Below, piece after piece: positions 7,094-14,418 of a stretch of DNA of 32,185 bases. The stretch lies in NCBI GenBank assembly GCA_035647075.1, contig DASROF010000039.1, forward strand, positions 1 to 32,185, written 5' to 3'. This stretch comes from Gp6-AA40 sp035647075 (GTDB taxonomy: Bacteria > Acidobacteriota > Vicinamibacteria > Vicinamibacterales > UBA2999). The position numbers were made by a program, and so were the translations under genes. Below the pieces are notes generated by a model that saw nothing but the letters and a program-made list of their open reading frames with translations, was not told the DNA's origin and did not search any database. How positions within the stretch are numbered: position 1 is the first letter of the stretch; each line of letters opens with the position of its first letter.

Positions 7094-7806
7094 CCGGCGA
7101 TAACCTCCTGATCGAAATCACCGGCGTGACGAAGGACTATCACGGGCTGCGCCCTCTCCGCGTCGAACACCTGCAGATTGGCGCGGGCGAGTCTGTCGCA
7201 CTGCTTGGCGTTGATGCGGCGATGGCCGAAGTGCTGGTCAGCCTCATCACCGGAGCACAACTGCCTGACGAAGGCGAGGTGCGCCTGTTCGGGCGGCCGA
7301 CGAAGTCGATCACCGGTGTGGACGAGTGGGTGAAAGAGCTGGATCGTTTCGGACTGATCAGCGCGCGTGCTGTGCTGGTCGATCAGTTCACCACCGAGCA
7401 GAACCTGGCGTTGCCCTTGTCGCTCGAGATCGAGCCGCTCCCCCCCGACATTCGAGCTCAGGTCGGCCAACTGGCGTCCGAGGTCGGCTTGACCAACGAA
7501 GAGCTGGGCGCAATAACGGCGGTGCTGTCGCCAGGGGCGCAGCTCCGGCTGAGAGTCGGGCGCGCGTTGGCGTTGCGACCGGAAGTTCTCATCGCTGAGC
7601 ATCCGAACGCGTTGTTGCCGGGAAACGAATCGCTGAGGTTCGCGGCGGACTTCGCGCGGATCGCCGCTGGCCGGGCAATCGCCGCGCTTGTGATGACGGC
7701 GGATCCCGCGTTTGCCGCAGTGATCGCGAAGCGCGTCCTCGAGTTTCAGCCTGCGACGGGCAGACTCGTCGAAAAGCAGTCGGGCTGGCGTCGCTGGTTT
7801 TCCTGA
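7090..7806 (+). CDS. ABC-ATPase-like protein with degenerate nucleotide-binding motifs
   Basis: A 238-aa protein from ATG 7090 (ATGA overlap with the PHP gene). The fold outline is that of an ABC ATPase of the LolD type: 'LLIEITGVTKDYHGLRPL' start, D-Q of a Q-loop at 98-99 followed by TEQNLALPL, and LSPGAQLRLRVGRALALRPE (146-165) as signature and helix. The catalytic parts are broken. The P-loop position reads LLGVDAAMAEVL (39-50) with no GKS/T, Walker B ends LIAEHP, and the switch histidine is replaced (VMTADP, about 201-206). No permease gene is adjacent. It is probably a pseudo-ATPase with a binding or regulatory role. An unfolded relic is less likely, since the frame is intact. Confidence 0.75.
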   Translation: MTGDNLLIEITGVTKDYHGLRPLRVEHLQIGAGESVALLGVDAAMAEVLVSLITGAQLPDEGEVRLFGRPTKSITGVDEWVKELDRFGLISARAVLVDQFTTEQNLALPLSLEIEPLPPDIRAQVGQLASEVGLTNEELGAITAVLSPGAQLRLRVGRALALRPEVLIAEHPNALLPGNESLRFAADFARIAAGRAIAALVMTADPAFAAVIAKRVLEFQPATGRLVEKQSGWRRWFS

Positions 7807-7901
7807 CGGAACAAAACTTGATTCCGAGCCATATCGGGTTGCGCTGTTCGGTTGGGATGGACGATCCACTCAACTCGAGCGACTCGACGGAGGTTCTGCA
7901 A

Positions 7902-8105
7902 GTGGCCAACGGAACAATCAAACGACTGGTGCGCGATCGTGGTTTTGGCTTCATCCGGGATGAGGGCGGGCAGGAATGGTTCTTCCACCGCAGTTCGGTT
8001 GAAGCTGGAGAGTTTGATGCGCTGAACGAGGGGCAACGCGTCAGCTTCGACGAGGAACCGTCGCAGAAGGGTCCCCGGGCAGGTAATATCCGCGCGGAGT
8101 CCTGA
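7902..8105 (+). CDS. Cold-shock domain protein (copy 1)
   Basis: A 67-aa CSD protein. GTG 7902 was chosen because GGAGG at 7889-7893 is 8 nt upstream and the product then starts MANGTIKRLVRDRGFGFI, the normal Csp length. RNA-binding motifs are GFGFIRDE (RNP1) and EWFFHRS (RNP2), followed by LNEGQRVSFDEE and GPRAGNIR. An OB-fold protein of this kind binds single-stranded RNA or DNA and melts RNA structure. About 95 bp of possible leader separate it from the previous gene, so it may have its own promoter. It is convergent with a second copy, across a nested palindrome. Confidence 0.9.
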   Translation: MANGTIKRLVRDRGFGFIRDEGGQEWFFHRSSVEAGEFDALNEGQRVSFDEEPSQKGPRAGNIRAES

Positions 8106-8117
8106 CGGCGGAAAACG

Positions 8118-8177
8118 TCCCGGCCCCAATCCGGCAAAACGGCTTAACGCCGTTTCACAGATGTGTTGGGGCCGGGA
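8118..8177. terminator. Nested palindrome, likely bidirectional terminator between two csp genes
   Basis: Outer arms TCCCGGCCCCAA (8118-8129) and TTGGGGCCGGGA (8166-8177) are a perfect 12-bp inverted repeat. Inside them AAACGGC-ttaac-GCCGTTT (8137-8155) is a second perfect 7-bp hairpin with a short T-run on each strand. The inner hairpin alone resembles a terminator in both directions. The outer stem makes an unusually large two-storey structure, 12 bp after one csp stop and 13 bp before the other. Confidence 0.6.
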
Positions 8178-8190
8178 GCACGAGCGAATC

Positions 8191-8397
8191 TTATCCTTCG
8201 ATCAGGCGGATGTCGCCGGCGCGAGGCCCTTTCGCCGAATCCTCAGGCTGAAATTCCACACGCTGGCCCTCTCGGAGCAGCTCGAACACAGCGCCGCGAA
8301 CAGCACTGCGATGAAAGAAGTGCTCGGTTCCGCCCTCATCGCGGATGAACCCGAATCCCTTGTCTATGAGGAGGCGTGCGATAGTCCCGGTGGGCAT
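8191..8397 (-). CDS. Cold-shock domain protein (copy 2)
   Basis: A 68-aa CSD protein from ATG 8397, with GGAGG and GAGG just upstream on the minus strand. It starts MPTGTIARLLIDKGFGFI and has GFGFIRDEGG (RNP1), EHFFHRS (RNP2), LREGQRVEFQPE and GPRAGDIRLIEG. It is paralogous to the copy at 7902-8105, and the two face each other. Differences cluster in the central loop (RGAVFELL versus EAGEFDAL). The longer frame upstream to 8544 is not needed. Confidence 0.9.
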   Translation of the reverse strand: MPTGTIARLLIDKGFGFIRDEGGTEHFFHRSAVRGAVFELLREGQRVEFQPEDSAKGPRAGDIRLIEG

Positions 8398-8591
8398 AAC
8401 CTCGGTCCTCCGATGCGCGTCGATCGTTGAATTTCGACTCGTCTTTCGGCCCTCACGCGGAGCGGCCGATCCCGAATCAGGAAGGACGTACGCGGGCGGG
8501 CCGAAAAGCTGGGCCAGTGTAGGGAGTACGTGGGGCGAAGTCAAGCGTGCCCGAAGTCCTTATCGTGCCGTTACTTGACGTACGATGCCGC

Positions 8592-9188
8592 ATGCCGCCA
8601 GGCGTGATTCTCGCCGCGGGAGACTCCACACGGATGGGTTCCCCCAAGGCGCTCCTGCTGACGCCGGAGGGCAGAACGTTCGTCGCAGCGATCGCGCAAA
8701 CGTTTGCCGACGCCGGAATCGACGACGTCGTCGTCGTCACCGGACGCGATCACGATCGAATCACCGAAGCGCTCTCAGAAGCGTCGCTTACGACGCGACC
8801 GCGGATCGTTCGCAATCCGAATCCCGCGCAGGGCCAGCTCTCATCGCTGCTGAGGGCGATGGACGTTGTGGTCGTGCCCGGCACCGAGGCCATCGTCGTC
8901 ACCCTGGTCGATGTGCCGATGCTCAAGGCCGAGACCGTCCGGCTCGTGGTGGCCGAATGGAAGCGAACCCGCGCCGCGATCGTTCGCCCGGCGATTGGTG
9001 ATCGGCATGGACATCCGGTGATCTTCGATCGCGGACTCTTCGACGAGTTGCGAGCGGCGCCCGCAGACGTAGGGGCCAAGTGGGTTGTCCGCACACACGC
9101 CCGCGAAGTCGTCAACGTTCCGGTCGATGACCAGGGATGTCTCGTGGACGTTGACACTCCTGCGGACTACAAGGCGCTCGGTCGCTGA
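8592..9188 (+). CDS. MobA/MocA-like nucleotidyltransferase (NTP_transf_3)
   Basis: A 198-aa protein from ATG 8592; a GTG at 8547 would add 15 residues of no family character. The N-terminus PPGVILAAGDSTRMGSPKAL is the GT-A nucleotidyltransferase nucleotide-binding loop (LAAG-S-RMG-PK). Then come VVVTGRDHDRI, NPAQGQLSSLLRAM, VTLVDVPML (metal-binding Asp), RHGHPVIF and a closing VDVDTPADYKAL. This pattern fits MocA/CoxI-type molybdopterin cytidylyltransferases, which finish the Mo cofactor of xanthine-dehydrogenase or CO-dehydrogenase-like enzymes. No molybdoenzyme is in the window, so the acceptor is uncertain. Confidence 0.82.
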   Translation: MPPGVILAAGDSTRMGSPKALLLTPEGRTFVAAIAQTFADAGIDDVVVVTGRDHDRITEALSEASLTTRPRIVRNPNPAQGQLSSLLRAMDVVVVPGTEAIVVTLVDVPMLKAETVRLVVAEWKRTRAAIVRPAIGDRHGHPVIFDRGLFDELRAAPADVGAKWVVRTHAREVVNVPVDDQGCLVDVDTPADYKALGR

Positions 9189-9280
9189 ATAGCTGAGTCG
9201 GTCGTCGCCCTGCGATTCACGGCACTTACACTCCTGTCGTCATCCGCGACATCTACCGATATCCCAAGGCAGAGACGGGC

Positions 9281-11080
9281 GTGCCGCACATCTTTCGAGC
9301 CACTTCCGACACCTTCGCGGGAGACCACGGCGATAGCGACGTCGTAGCCAACCTCCGCACGGAGCGCAGGGCGCACGACGCGGCGCGCGGCCATGCCGTT
9401 GTCGCCACACTCGGCCAGCGCGCCCTGGCCGGCATGGACTGCTCGCAACTCCTCGAGCAAACCGTCAGCCTCGTTGCCGAGACGATGAAAGTAGAGTCGG
9501 CCCTCGTCAGCGAGGTCGCCGAGGACGGACGCCTGATCGTGCGAGCCGGTCACGGACTGATCGCCGCGATCCCTGGTCAGAGCAGTCTCGCCGCCGACAG
9601 AAACCGATTCCCCGCATCAGCACTCGAGAGTGAAACCCCTGTGGTGGATGGTGGCCTCGCGGGGCAGGTTCCGCTGAAGGCAACCTTGTCTGCGGCGGCG
9701 GACCTGCCGCTTCTAGAACGCCTCGTCAGCACCGTTGCCATGCGGATTCCCGGTCGCTCGCGTCCGTTCGGGTTGCTGATCGTCGGCGCACGTCACGACC
9801 GATCCTTCTCTCGCGATGATCTCTTCTTCATCCATGCAGTTGCGAACGTGCTTGGAGCGGCGTTCCAGCGCGCAGACATGGATCGCGTCGAAGAGCAGCA
9901 TCGGGACCTCGAACGGAAGATGCTGCACGTGCAGAAGCTCGAGAGCCTTGGCGTGCTCGCGGGCGGCATCGCCCACGACTTCAATAACCTGCTGGTCAGC
10001 GTGCTTGGCAACGCCGGTCTGGCACTGGCTGAACTCGACCCAAGGTCCCCGATTCGCGCCCGCCTTACCGACATCGAACTCGCCGCGGAGCGCGCGGCGG
10101 AACTGACGCGGCAGATGCTCGCGTATGCGGGGCGAGGTCGTTTCGTCGTGCAGAACGTGAGTCTCTCGGACCTGGTCGTCGAGCTGGTGACGCTGCTTCG
10201 CACCGTCGTTCCGCGCACGGCCGACATCGATGTGCGGCTGACGGACAACCTGCCCGAGGTTGAAGCGGACGCCACGCAGTTGCGTCAGGTCCTGATGAAC
10301 CTTGTGACCAACGCCGCGGATGCGATCGGCGCCGCGCCCGGACGGATTGAAATCACTACCGGCCGCATGGTCGCCACACGGGAATACCTCGCGTACAGCT
10401 GCATGGGTCAGGACCCCACGCCTGGCGAATACGTCTTTGCCGAGATCGCCGACACGGGCTGCGGTATGGACGAAAAGACGCTGGCCCGCATCTTCGACCC
10501 GTTCTTTACGACCAAGGCCACCGGACGCGGACTCGGACTCGCCTCGGTGCTCGGGATCGTCCGCAGTCATCGAGGTGCGATCGCCGTGGAGTCCACGCCT
10601 GGCGTCGGCTCGCGCCTCCGCCTTCTGCTTCCTCCCGTTGTCACCGGTTCTGCCAACCGTCAGGCCGCCGGTTCGCTGCAAAAGGCTCAGGCGTCGATTG
10701 GCACGGTCCTCGTGGTGGACGACGACGACGGCGTGCGGACGGTGGCGACGCTGTCACTCGAACGAGCCGGATTCAGGGTCATTTCCGTACGCGATGGCGA
10801 GGAGTGCATGGCGATGGTGCGCAAGAGCGGGCCGGAATTCGACGCGGTTCTCCTCGACATGACGATGCCGAAGCTGAGTGGCGCGCAGACGTGTCGTCTC
10901 ATCGCCCAGATGCGGCCTGAGCTGCCAATCGTCCTGACCAGCGGGTACACGGAGCCAGATACGGAAGGCCGATTCGACATGCGAGACGTTGCAGGCTTCC
11001 TGCAGAAACCGTTTACGCCCGCGAACCTGGTCCGGATGGTTCAGGACGCGGTACGTCGGCGCCCACAGGAGCGACGGTGA
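9281..11080 (+). CDS. Hybrid sensor histidine kinase (GAF-HisKA-HATPase-REC)
   Basis: A 599-aa soluble protein from GTG 9281, with no membrane segment. A GAF-like sensor occupies about 40-200. A short coiled coil (about 200-220) leads to the H-box GGIAHDFNNLL with phospho-acceptor H232. The HATPase region has N-box NLVTNAADA (341-349), G1 DTGCGM (391-396), F-box FDPFFTTK and G2 GRGLGLASV. Residues about 474-590 are a receiver with acidic VVDDDDG, phospho-Asp D526 (VLLDMTMP) and K576 (FLQKPF). The AHDFNN/GRGLGL type often ends in a REC domain and signals to separate regulators. No DNA-binding partner is adjacent. The stop is shared (TGATG) with the next small gene. Confidence 0.92.
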   Translation: MPHIFRATSDTFAGDHGDSDVVANLRTERRAHDAARGHAVVATLGQRALAGMDCSQLLEQTVSLVAETMKVESALVSEVAEDGRLIVRAGHGLIAAIPGQSSLAADRNRFPASALESETPVVDGGLAGQVPLKATLSAAADLPLLERLVSTVAMRIPGRSRPFGLLIVGARHDRSFSRDDLFFIHAVANVLGAAFQRADMDRVEEQHRDLERKMLHVQKLESLGVLAGGIAHDFNNLLVSVLGNAGLALAELDPRSPIRARLTDIELAAERAAELTRQMLAYAGRGRFVVQNVSLSDLVVELVTLLRTVVPRTADIDVRLTDNLPEVEADATQLRQVLMNLVTNAADAIGAAPGRIEITTGRMVATREYLAYSCMGQDPTPGEYVFAEIADTGCGMDEKTLARIFDPFFTTKATGRGLGLASVLGIVRSHRGAIAVESTPGVGSRLRLLLPPVVTGSANRQAAGSLQKAQASIGTVLVVDDDDGVRTVATLSLERAGFRVISVRDGEECMAMVRKSGPEFDAVLLDMTMPKLSGAQTCRLIAQMRPELPIVLTSGYTEPDTEGRFDMRDVAGFLQKPFTPANLVRMVQDAVRRRPQERR

Positions 11081-11298
11081 TGGCAGAAGTGACGCCGACG
11101 AAGACGCTGCGCGACGCAGCGCACGAGCTGAATAACCTGTGCTCGACGATTCTTGGATTCGCGACGCTGGCCGAGGAAACGGATCCTCAGGATGTGGCGA
11201 CGACTACGGCCTATCTCACGGAAATCAAGCTGGCGACGGAAGGCGTGGCGACGATCGCCAGGCAGTTGCATGACTTGTCGGAGGCGCCGGAGAAGTAG
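11080..11298 (+). CDS. 72-aa standalone histidine-kinase H-box (DHp-like) protein
   Basis: ATG 11080 overlaps the kinase stop by one base (TGATG), so translation is coupled. The 72-aa product is almost only an H-box helix hairpin: DAAHELNNLCSTILGFATLA, an acidic turn, then a second helix ending ATIARQLHDLSEA. AHELNN matches the phospho-acceptor box of histidine kinases, with His about 15 residues in. No ATPase domain follows. It could be a phosphotransfer partner for the kinase's receiver, a dimerisation competitor, or a remnant of a duplicated kinase. A GTG at 11077 is an alternative start. It ends one base before the convergent efflux gene. Confidence 0.75.
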   Translation: MAEVTPTKTLRDAAHELNNLCSTILGFATLAEETDPQDVATTTAYLTEIKLATEGVATIARQLHDLSEAPEK

Positions 11299-11299
11299 G

Positions 11300-12724
11300 T
11301 CACGGCTGGCCGCCAAGAACCAGATGAAGCTGGATCCGGTTGGCGAGCTGGGTGTCGCGTAGCTTGATGATCTCGGCGCGCGTTGCGAGTTCATCGGTCT
11401 GAAGCTGGAGAACCGGCAGCAAAGACTGGGCGCCCGCGCGATATTTGAGGGTCGCGATCCGCACGGTCTCGCTGCGGTTCGCGAGTGCCTGGTTCTGATA
11501 CTGAAGACGCTCACCGAGCAGCTCCTCGTTCGTGAGCGCAACTTCCACTTCCCGAAAGGCCTTCAGGGCCACGCCGCCGTAGTTGGCGACCATCCGCTCC
11601 TGCTGCGCGGTGGCAATCCTGATCTTCGTTCGCAGGGCACCGCCCTCGAACACTGGCTGAAAAAGTCGCAATCCGAGGCCGATCAGATTCGGGTTGAGGT
11701 GCAGCAGATCGAGCAACCTGTCGTTGAGCCGCCCTCCCTCGACCGTGAGCGTCAGATCTGGCAGGAGCGCGAGGCGGGAGGCTTCGAGCGCGCGGAAGCT
11801 CGCCAGTACCTGCTGTTCGGCCGCAAGAAGGTCCGGCCGGCGTTCAAGCAGTGAGGCTGGTAGACCCGCGCGGATCGGAGGGGGCAGAGAGGCATAGGAC
11901 GGAGTCACGTCCAGATCCGCCGCCGGAAACCGACCCACCAGCACTTCGAGGTTACGTGTCGCTTCGCTATAGGAACCCTGCGCTCGCCGGAGCTCACTCT
12001 GCGCTTCGTTGACGTGGGCGCTGGCCTCAGCCACGTCGAGGGCGGATACACGGCCCGCGTCGTATTTGGCTTTCGCCAACTTCAACAGTCGCGTGTACAC
12101 CTCGACGCTCTGTTCCGCGAGCGTGACAAGCTGTCGCGTCCCGCTGGCGAGGTACCAGTTCTGACCGGTCCTCGCCGCGAGCGACTGCCGGGCAAACGCG
12201 TAGTCGAGCGCGGTCGCCTGGTACGAGGCCACCGCGGCGGCCCGCGTCGCCCGCAGCTTGCCCCAGAGATCCATTTCCCAGGCGACCAACCCGTAGATCT
12301 CGCTGCTCTTGAACGTCTCATCTCCGAAGTCGCGTGTGACCTCACCGCCGGCGTCAACGCCGATGCGAGGCTTGAGCTGCGCGCCGACGAGGATTGCGGC
12401 CTGCCGAGCCATCTCGACCTGCGCTGCGGCCTGCCTCAGGTCCGGGTTGTTCGCGATCGCCTCCGCGACCACTTTTTCGAGGCCGGGATCATTGAACGAC
12501 GTGACCCAGTCGTTGGTGACCTGGGCGTCGGGTGAGGAACCCGGGGCCCACCGCGACGGAATACGCGCATCCGGGGGGAGCGCCTTGATCTCCGTTTCCG
12601 CGCGCGTCGGCGGTGTTGAGAGCGCGCAGGACACCGCTGCGGCCGCAACAGAGAGCAGCAGCAGGTTGACAACGATCCGACACACCGCGGTGATGGCTCG
12701 TGGTGTCTGTCGACAGGCCTGCAT
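11300..12724 (-). CDS. Outer-membrane efflux factor (OprM/NodT-type TolC family)
   Basis: A 474-aa protein from ATG 12724, two bases after the HlyD stop. The N-terminus is a signal sequence ending ...SVAAAAVSC-ALS, a plausible lipobox with lipidated Cys. Two OEP repeats follow: 'NDWVTSFNDPGLEKVVAEAI' with 'NNPDLRQA', then 'LPASLLERRPDLLAAEQQ', the classic NodT-family sequence, and 'LFQPVFEGGALRTKI' near the second repeat. Members form a trimeric barrel plus periplasmic tunnel that docks with a fusion protein. Its partner is the HlyD-like protein encoded just upstream. The gene converges on the histidine-kinase unit with a single base between stop codons. Confidence 0.9.
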   Translation of the reverse strand: MQACRQTPRAITAVCRIVVNLLLLSVAAAAVSCALSTPPTRAETEIKALPPDARIPSRWAPGSSPDAQVTNDWVTSFNDPGLEKVVAEAIANNPDLRQAAAQVEMARQAAILVGAQLKPRIGVDAGGEVTRDFGDETFKSSEIYGLVAWEMDLWGKLRATRAAAVASYQATALDYAFARQSLAARTGQNWYLASGTRQLVTLAEQSVEVYTRLLKLAKAKYDAGRVSALDVAEASAHVNEAQSELRRAQGSYSEATRNLEVLVGRFPAADLDVTPSYASLPPPIRAGLPASLLERRPDLLAAEQQVLASFRALEASRLALLPDLTLTVEGGRLNDRLLDLLHLNPNLIGLGLRLFQPVFEGGALRTKIRIATAQQERMVANYGGVALKAFREVEVALTNEELLGERLQYQNQALANRSETVRIATLKYRAGAQSLLPVLQLQTDELATRAEIIKLRDTQLANRIQLHLVLGGQP

Positions 12725-12726
12725 GA

Positions 12727-14043
12727 TCACAACGAGAGCGGATACAGAAAGTTCAGCCACGAATACGTGCGAATGACGATTCGGCGCAGCGCAGCCCATG
12801 CGCCACCGGTGGTGTAGATAGCCGCGGCCCCTTGCGCGCCGATTGGAAAACGCGGCGGTTGCGAATGGTCCAGCAGAATGCGGACAGCGAATCGTCCCTG
12901 TGGCAGGACAGGTGGCGGGTTGAAGGAGGGTACGTCGCCGCTCGGCAGGAACTGCCCTTCGCCGCTGGCCCACCAGATGCGGTCGACAGTGCCCGTGAAA
13001 ATCTGGCCCGGATACAGATCGAGCGCGACTTCCACAGGGAGACCCTGTTTCACGTACTTGAGATGTTCCTGGTAGTACGTGCCGAGCACATATCGATCGG
13101 AATCGACGATGAGCGCAGCGATGGCACCGAATCTGACGGTGCCCGCGACCATTCCGGGACGAACCTGCAGGTTGGTGATGAATCCGTCCTCGGGTGCCGT
13201 CAACGTGGTGTTATCGAGGTAGTAACGCGCCTGCGCGAGTGCGGCCTCGATCTGAGCGACCTTCGTGTTGACGCCGTTGATCTGGGAGTTGGACGCGAGG
13301 CGCGTTCGTTCGACGTTGTCCTCGGCCTCTTTCACGGCGGCGTTCGCCGCCGCGATGTCGGCGTCCCACTTCTTGAGTTGGAGGCGCGCCTTCTCGATCT
13401 CAATCCCGGCCTCGGCGACGGCCGCCTCCTGGCCCCGGAGGTCGTACTCCCACCGCTGAAACGTTTCGACGGCCTCGGCGTCTTCCTGCTTCAGCTTGCC
13501 AGAGCGCTCGTACTGAACGAGGGCGAAATCGCGGACGCTCGTCGCCCGGACGAGCGTTTGCCGGGCGGCATCGAGGTTCGCCGCAAGAATCGCCTTCTGC
13601 GTCTCGGCGGCGTCGCGCGCGGCGATGGCCTTTGCCATCACGGCACGGGCGGTCTCGACATCATTGTTCAGAATCAGCGCATCCTGCCTGGCCGCTGCCA
13701 GGGCAGCCTCCTCTTCGTCGACTCTGTGCTCGTAAGGCCGCCGGTCGAACTGGAACAGAGGTTGACCTTTCTTGACCGGGACGTTGGAATCGACCATCAC
13801 GGCGGTCACGAGCGTTGGCTCAGGGAGCCTCGGGACGAGTTGGATCGTGGGCTGGACGACCGTGGCGTCGGTCGTGTACGGCGTCATGAAATGCAGGCCG
13901 ATGACGAAGACCAGCAGCACGTGGGCGAACATCACGGACGAGACGACCGCCCACGTGATGCTGAACGTGATGAGCTTCAGCTTGAAGAAGACCAGCCAGA
14001 ACACGAGGGCATAGAGAACGGTGATGACGAGCGCGAGGACCAC
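12727..14043 (-). CDS. HlyD-type membrane fusion protein (YiaV-like)
   Basis: A 438-aa protein from ATG 14043. Two N-terminal membrane helices (about 1-20 and 28-52, 'VLLVFVIGLHFMTPYTTDA') precede a periplasmic adaptor: a first lipoyl half (VPRLPEPTLVTAVMVDSNVP, KKGQPLFQFD), a long Ala/Glu-rich coiled coil (about 110-265), the second half (LTAPEDGFITNLQVRPGMVAG) and beta-barrel parts (VEVALDLYPGQIF, FPIGAQGAAAIY). E. coli YiaV is the best-known relative, and like it this gene is paired with a DUF3302 gene. It should link inner membrane and outer-membrane factor. The transported substrate is unknown. No RND, MFS or ABC pump gene is in the operon; only the antiporter is a transporter here. Confidence 0.88.
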   Translation of the reverse strand: MVLALVITVLYALVFWLVFFKLKLITFSITWAVVSSVMFAHVLLVFVIGLHFMTPYTTDATVVQPTIQLVPRLPEPTLVTAVMVDSNVPVKKGQPLFQFDRRPYEHRVDEEEAALAAARQDALILNNDVETARAVMAKAIAARDAAETQKAILAANLDAARQTLVRATSVRDFALVQYERSGKLKQEDAEAVETFQRWEYDLRGQEAAVAEAGIEIEKARLQLKKWDADIAAANAAVKEAEDNVERTRLASNSQINGVNTKVAQIEAALAQARYYLDNTTLTAPEDGFITNLQVRPGMVAGTVRFGAIAALIVDSDRYVLGTYYQEHLKYVKQGLPVEVALDLYPGQIFTGTVDRIWWASGEGQFLPSGDVPSFNPPPVLPQGRFAVRILLDHSQPPRFPIGAQGAAAIYTTGGAWAALRRIVIRTYSWLNFLYPLSL

Positions 14044-14049
14044 GGCGGC

Positions 14050-14415
14050 TTACCTCTTGGCACCACTCTCGGTTTTGGTGTCAGCGCTCTTGTCGCCAGG
14101 GGGCGCCGGCGGCCCTGCACCGCGCGATGCGGCGATGGACCTGATGGCCTCCTGTTCCTCCTGCGGGAAGCGTCGAATATCGATCACCGTGGTTGGCTTG
14201 AAGGCCCAGATGAACGCCTGGATCCACGGCACGACCGCCAGTCCACCGGCCCAGCCCATGACGTTCACCGCGTCGGCGTCGGGATGATTCCGCGAACGGG
14301 CGATCCTGCCGGGCAGGCCGAGCAGCAGCACGGCGGCCGTCAGCGCCGCCGCGCCCAGGAGCATCAGCACCGCAAACGTCACGTAGTCCCAGAAACCGAG
14401 GGGAAACCCCAGCAT
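14050..14415 (-). CDS. DUF3302 inner-membrane protein (YiaW-like)
   Basis: A 121-aa protein from ATG 14415, 3 nt after the antiporter stop and 6 nt before the HlyD start. Two membrane helices (about 9-32 and 54-72) flank the family's conserved loop GLPGRIARSRNHPDADAVNV with GWAGG. A charged, Pro/Gly-rich cytoplasmic tail (about 80-121) ends the protein; this tail is longer than in E. coli YiaW. The function of DUF3302 is not established. Its steady pairing with YiaV-type HlyD proteins suggests it helps assemble or stabilise that adaptor. Confidence 0.83.
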   Translation of the reverse strand: MLGFPLGFWDYVTFAVLMLLGAAALTAAVLLLGLPGRIARSRNHPDADAVNVMGWAGGLAVVPWIQAFIWAFKPTTVIDIRRFPQEEQEAIRSIAASRGAGPPAPPGDKSADTKTESGAKR

Positions 14416-14418
14416 GAT

